A model generated the notes under the pieces. That model ran no database searches, was not told the DNA's origin, and was given only the letters and a program-made list of their open reading frames with translations. A stretch of 64,000 nt of DNA from Marinithermofilum abyssi (GTDB lineage: Bacteria; Bacillota; Bacilli; Thermoactinomycetales; DSM-45169). The stretch's first letter is position 1. Each line of letters starts with the position of its first letter. Positions 62,515 through 64,000 of the stretch are shown piece after piece. Location of the stretch: assembly GCF_014641195.1 (NCBI RefSeq), contig NZ_BMHQ01000010.1, forward strand, positions 100,943-164,942, in the 5' to 3' direction. The position numbers were made by a program, and so were the translations under genes.

Positions 62515-63657
62515 TTGGCAGTTTGGAAAAAGCAGACGGTGTGGATCATCGCCATTTTTCTGTGCAGTTTTCTCGGCATGATCCCGGAAGCGAAGACGCA
62601 GGCTGCCGCTGAGCCGGGGGCGGTGTGGCATGTCCGGCATCTGTTAAAGGAAAAAGAAGAAGCAGTCAACCACAATAAATGGGAACGTTTGTTTCGGGTA
62701 TTGAACCCGGATCTTCCTGCTTATATAGAGGAACAAAAGCGATGGTTCCGGGATGCGGTCCGCTTTGTGGATCCCGGAACATTTCGGCTGGAAGCTGTTT
62801 CGGTCATGCCGGACAGTGAACACCAGCTGCGCGTATGGGTAAAGCAGCAGTATCGTCATCATCGTCAACTTCATGAATCTCAATACCCGCTTTTGTTTGA
62901 AGAAACCGCTTCAGGGTGGAAGGACTCGGATCTACCGTTTTTTCATTTGACGCGGGGCAATGTAACGGTTCATTATACGGATCAACATCTGACGGAATTG
63001 TCATCCATTGCGATGGATGCCGTCACCAAATCATTGGAGGCATTTCATAAGCGGTACGGTTGGCAGCCGCGGCGGCATGTAGAGGTAAAACTGTACCATC
63101 ATCCGGAATGGTTCCGCCAATCGGTCAAGCTTTCACTCCCTCAATGGGCTACAGGTTGGCATGAAGCGAACCAATCAATCAAATTTGTAGGTGTGGACAG
63201 TTATGCCGACAAGAAGTGGTTTTCGTCAGGGATTGTGCATGAGTTGACACATCAGATGGTAAGTGAGCTGACCGGAGACAATGCAGCGTATTGGCTGCAG
63301 GAGGGAGCGGCAGAATATTATCAGTCCCACTTGCTGCCGGGGATTCGTACAGAACCGGAAGAGCCGGAACAGCCATCCTGGTCTTTAACCCGTTTGGAAA
63401 AGACGAGCTTGGAATCCTTGAAAGGAAAAGCAGTATCTCGATATTACCGGCAATGTTATTTGTGGTTTCGGTTTTTGGTGGAACGGTATGGAGAAAAGAA
63501 GATGCAACAAGTGTTTGAAGTGCTCCAACTTTCTCCTTCCATCGATGCTGATGCATCAGACAAACGGGAAGTGACCAATCAGCGAACACGGGCGGCATTG
63601 AGGAGAGGATTGGGAATGCCTGTTTTTGAATTGGAACGTGCGGCAGGGACCAAGTAG
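62515..63657 (+). CDS. secreted peptidase MA-like zinc metallopeptidase
   Basis: A 380-residue exported protein with signal peptide (TVWIIAIFLCSFLGMIPEAK). An N-terminal domain with a DUF4440/NTF2-like feel (WHVRHLLKEKEEAVNHNKWE) precedes a gluzincin-type catalytic domain: HELTHQMVSELTG supplies HExxH, and LQEGAAEYYQSH downstream supplies the third zinc ligand Glu. The frame opens with GTG at 62506, but TTG at 62515 spaces better from GGGGTGG. The physiological substrate is unknown. It precedes the rRNA promoter region. Confidence 0.85.
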   Translation: MAVWKKQTVWIIAIFLCSFLGMIPEAKTQAAAEPGAVWHVRHLLKEKEEAVNHNKWERLFRVLNPDLPAYIEEQKRWFRDAVRFVDPGTFRLEAVSVMPDSEHQLRVWVKQQYRHHRQLHESQYPLLFEETASGWKDSDLPFFHLTRGNVTVHYTDQHLTELSSIAMDAVTKSLEAFHKRYGWQPRRHVEVKLYHHPEWFRQSVKLSLPQWATGWHEANQSIKFVGVDSYADKKWFSSGIVHELTHQMVSELTGDNAAYWLQEGAAEYYQSHLLPGIRTEPEEPEQPSWSLTRLEKTSLESLKGKAVSRYYRQCYLWFRFLVERYGEKKMQQVFEVLQLSPSIDADASDKREVTNQRTRAALRRGLGMPVFELERAAGTK

Positions 63658-63760
63658 GTCGATGACACAATGTAAAAGGGATCTCGGCTGTTGGTGAATA
63701 TGATATCAGCGTTTGCATGAAACATTGAATTGTAAAAACTATTTTTCTATGAAATATGGG
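63658..63760 (+). other. spacer before the rRNA promoters
   Basis: Short AT-rich spacer; no gene or terminator stood out. Confidence 0.3.
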
Positions 63761-63789
63761 TTGACTCTCTATTAGAAGCATGGTAAATT
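63761..63789 (+). promoter_or_regulatory. rRNA operon promoter P1
   Basis: TTGACT (63761-63766), 17-base spacer, TAAATT (63784-63789), followed by AGTTCTTGTCGC. Confidence 0.8.
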
Positions 63790-63860
63790 AGTTCTTGTCG
63801 CTGACGCAAACGGCGCTGAAAGCCCGGCGCTGAGGCCACGAAAAAAGTTAAAAAAAGGTG

Positions 63861-63889
63861 TTGACAAGATCTACTGAAAGTGATAGGAT
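63861..63889 (+). promoter_or_regulatory. rRNA operon promoter P2
   Basis: TTGACA (63861-63866), 17-base spacer, TAGGAT (63884-63889), preceded by an A-rich UP-like tract (AAAAAAGTTAAAAAAAGG) and followed by AGATCTTGTCGC. It is exactly 100 bases downstream of P1. Confidence 0.9.
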
Positions 63890-64000
63890 AGATCTTGTCG
63901 CCGCGAGAGAGCGGAAGACACTGAAAGGAAGCGAACAACGCTTCACACAAGCGTTCCTTGAAAACTGAAGAGCGGTCAGAACGTGACCCGTTAATTCATT
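63890..64000 (+). other. leader of an rRNA operon (16S gene beyond the window)
   Basis: The leader contains the hairpin AACGCTT/AAGCGTT (63937-63955) and CCTTGAAAACTGAA (63956-63969), a stretch typical of the region just before 16S genes in Bacillales. The conserved 16S 5' end is not reached before the window stops. Confidence 0.75.

Overview
The window reads as a chromosomal segment of a Gram-positive, endospore-lineage Bacillota, most likely a Thermoactinomycetaceae relative (Planifilum/Desmospora/Kroppenstedtia type). This is an inference. It rests on Bacillales-type genes (rex, tatC, CIRCE-controlled groESL, mtlA-mtlR-mtlF-mtlD, a guanine riboswitch before guaA-pbuG), strong AAGGAGG ribosome-binding sites, GTG/TTG starts, sigma-A promoters, moderately high GC, and a heterocycloanthracin-type thiazole peptide cluster.

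Layout. 0-7 kb: housekeeping genes (5-formyl-THF cyclo-ligase, a molybdopterin-binding protein, rex, tatC, groES-groEL, a nitroreductase, a CDGSH iron-sulfur protein). 7.5-13.8 kb: a RiPP cluster of the TOMM class. A 104-residue precursor whose core is 22 consecutive Cys-x-x triplets is followed by a ThiF-like maturation protein, a fused E1-like/YcaO cyclodehydratase and a double-domain SagB dehydrogenase. 14.4-16.9 kb (minus): an OpuA-type glycine betaine permease/binding-protein fusion whose ATPase gene survives only as a frameshifted CBS tail. 17-19.6 kb: an Rph/PEP-synthase family enzyme. 20-23.2 kb: a TetR-controlled two-gene ABC exporter with two visible operators. 23.2-32.3 kb: a mannose/manno-oligosaccharide island with PTS IIBC and manA on one side and a divergent ROK regulator, sugar ABC importer, ROK kinase and GH130 phosphorylase on the other.

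32.3-37.1 kb is a corridor of broken genes: a displaced 5' end, a chimeric secreted hydrolase, the tail of an MFS transporter, TRAP transporter scraps, and a hydroxyacid dehydrogenase with an internal deletion. 37.1-44.1 kb holds a sugar-acid catabolic operon: a LarA-like nickel-pincer racemase/epimerase translationally coupled to a D-galactonate dehydratase, then KDG kinase, KDPG aldolase, an IclR regulator, an FAH-family hydrolase and an HpcH/HpaI aldolase. 44.2-47.0 kb (minus): larE-larB-larC, the complete synthesis set for the nickel-pincer nucleotide cofactor that the LarA-like enzyme would need. Together these genes look like a nickel-dependent sugar-acid epimerisation pathway feeding a De Ley-Doudoroff route. 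This is the most interesting system in the window.

47.3-52.5 kb: the mannitol PTS operon. 53-58.9 kb: corA, a threonine dehydratase-like enzyme with a divergent amino-acid permease, a secreted subtilisin-like protease and a DedA membrane protein. 59.2-62.4 kb: guanine riboswitch, guaA and pbuG. 62.5-63.7 kb: a secreted HExxH metallopeptidase. 63.7-64 kb: tandem promoters and leader of an rRNA operon whose 16S gene must start beyond the window. I found no CRISPR array, tRNA gene or intact insertion sequence.
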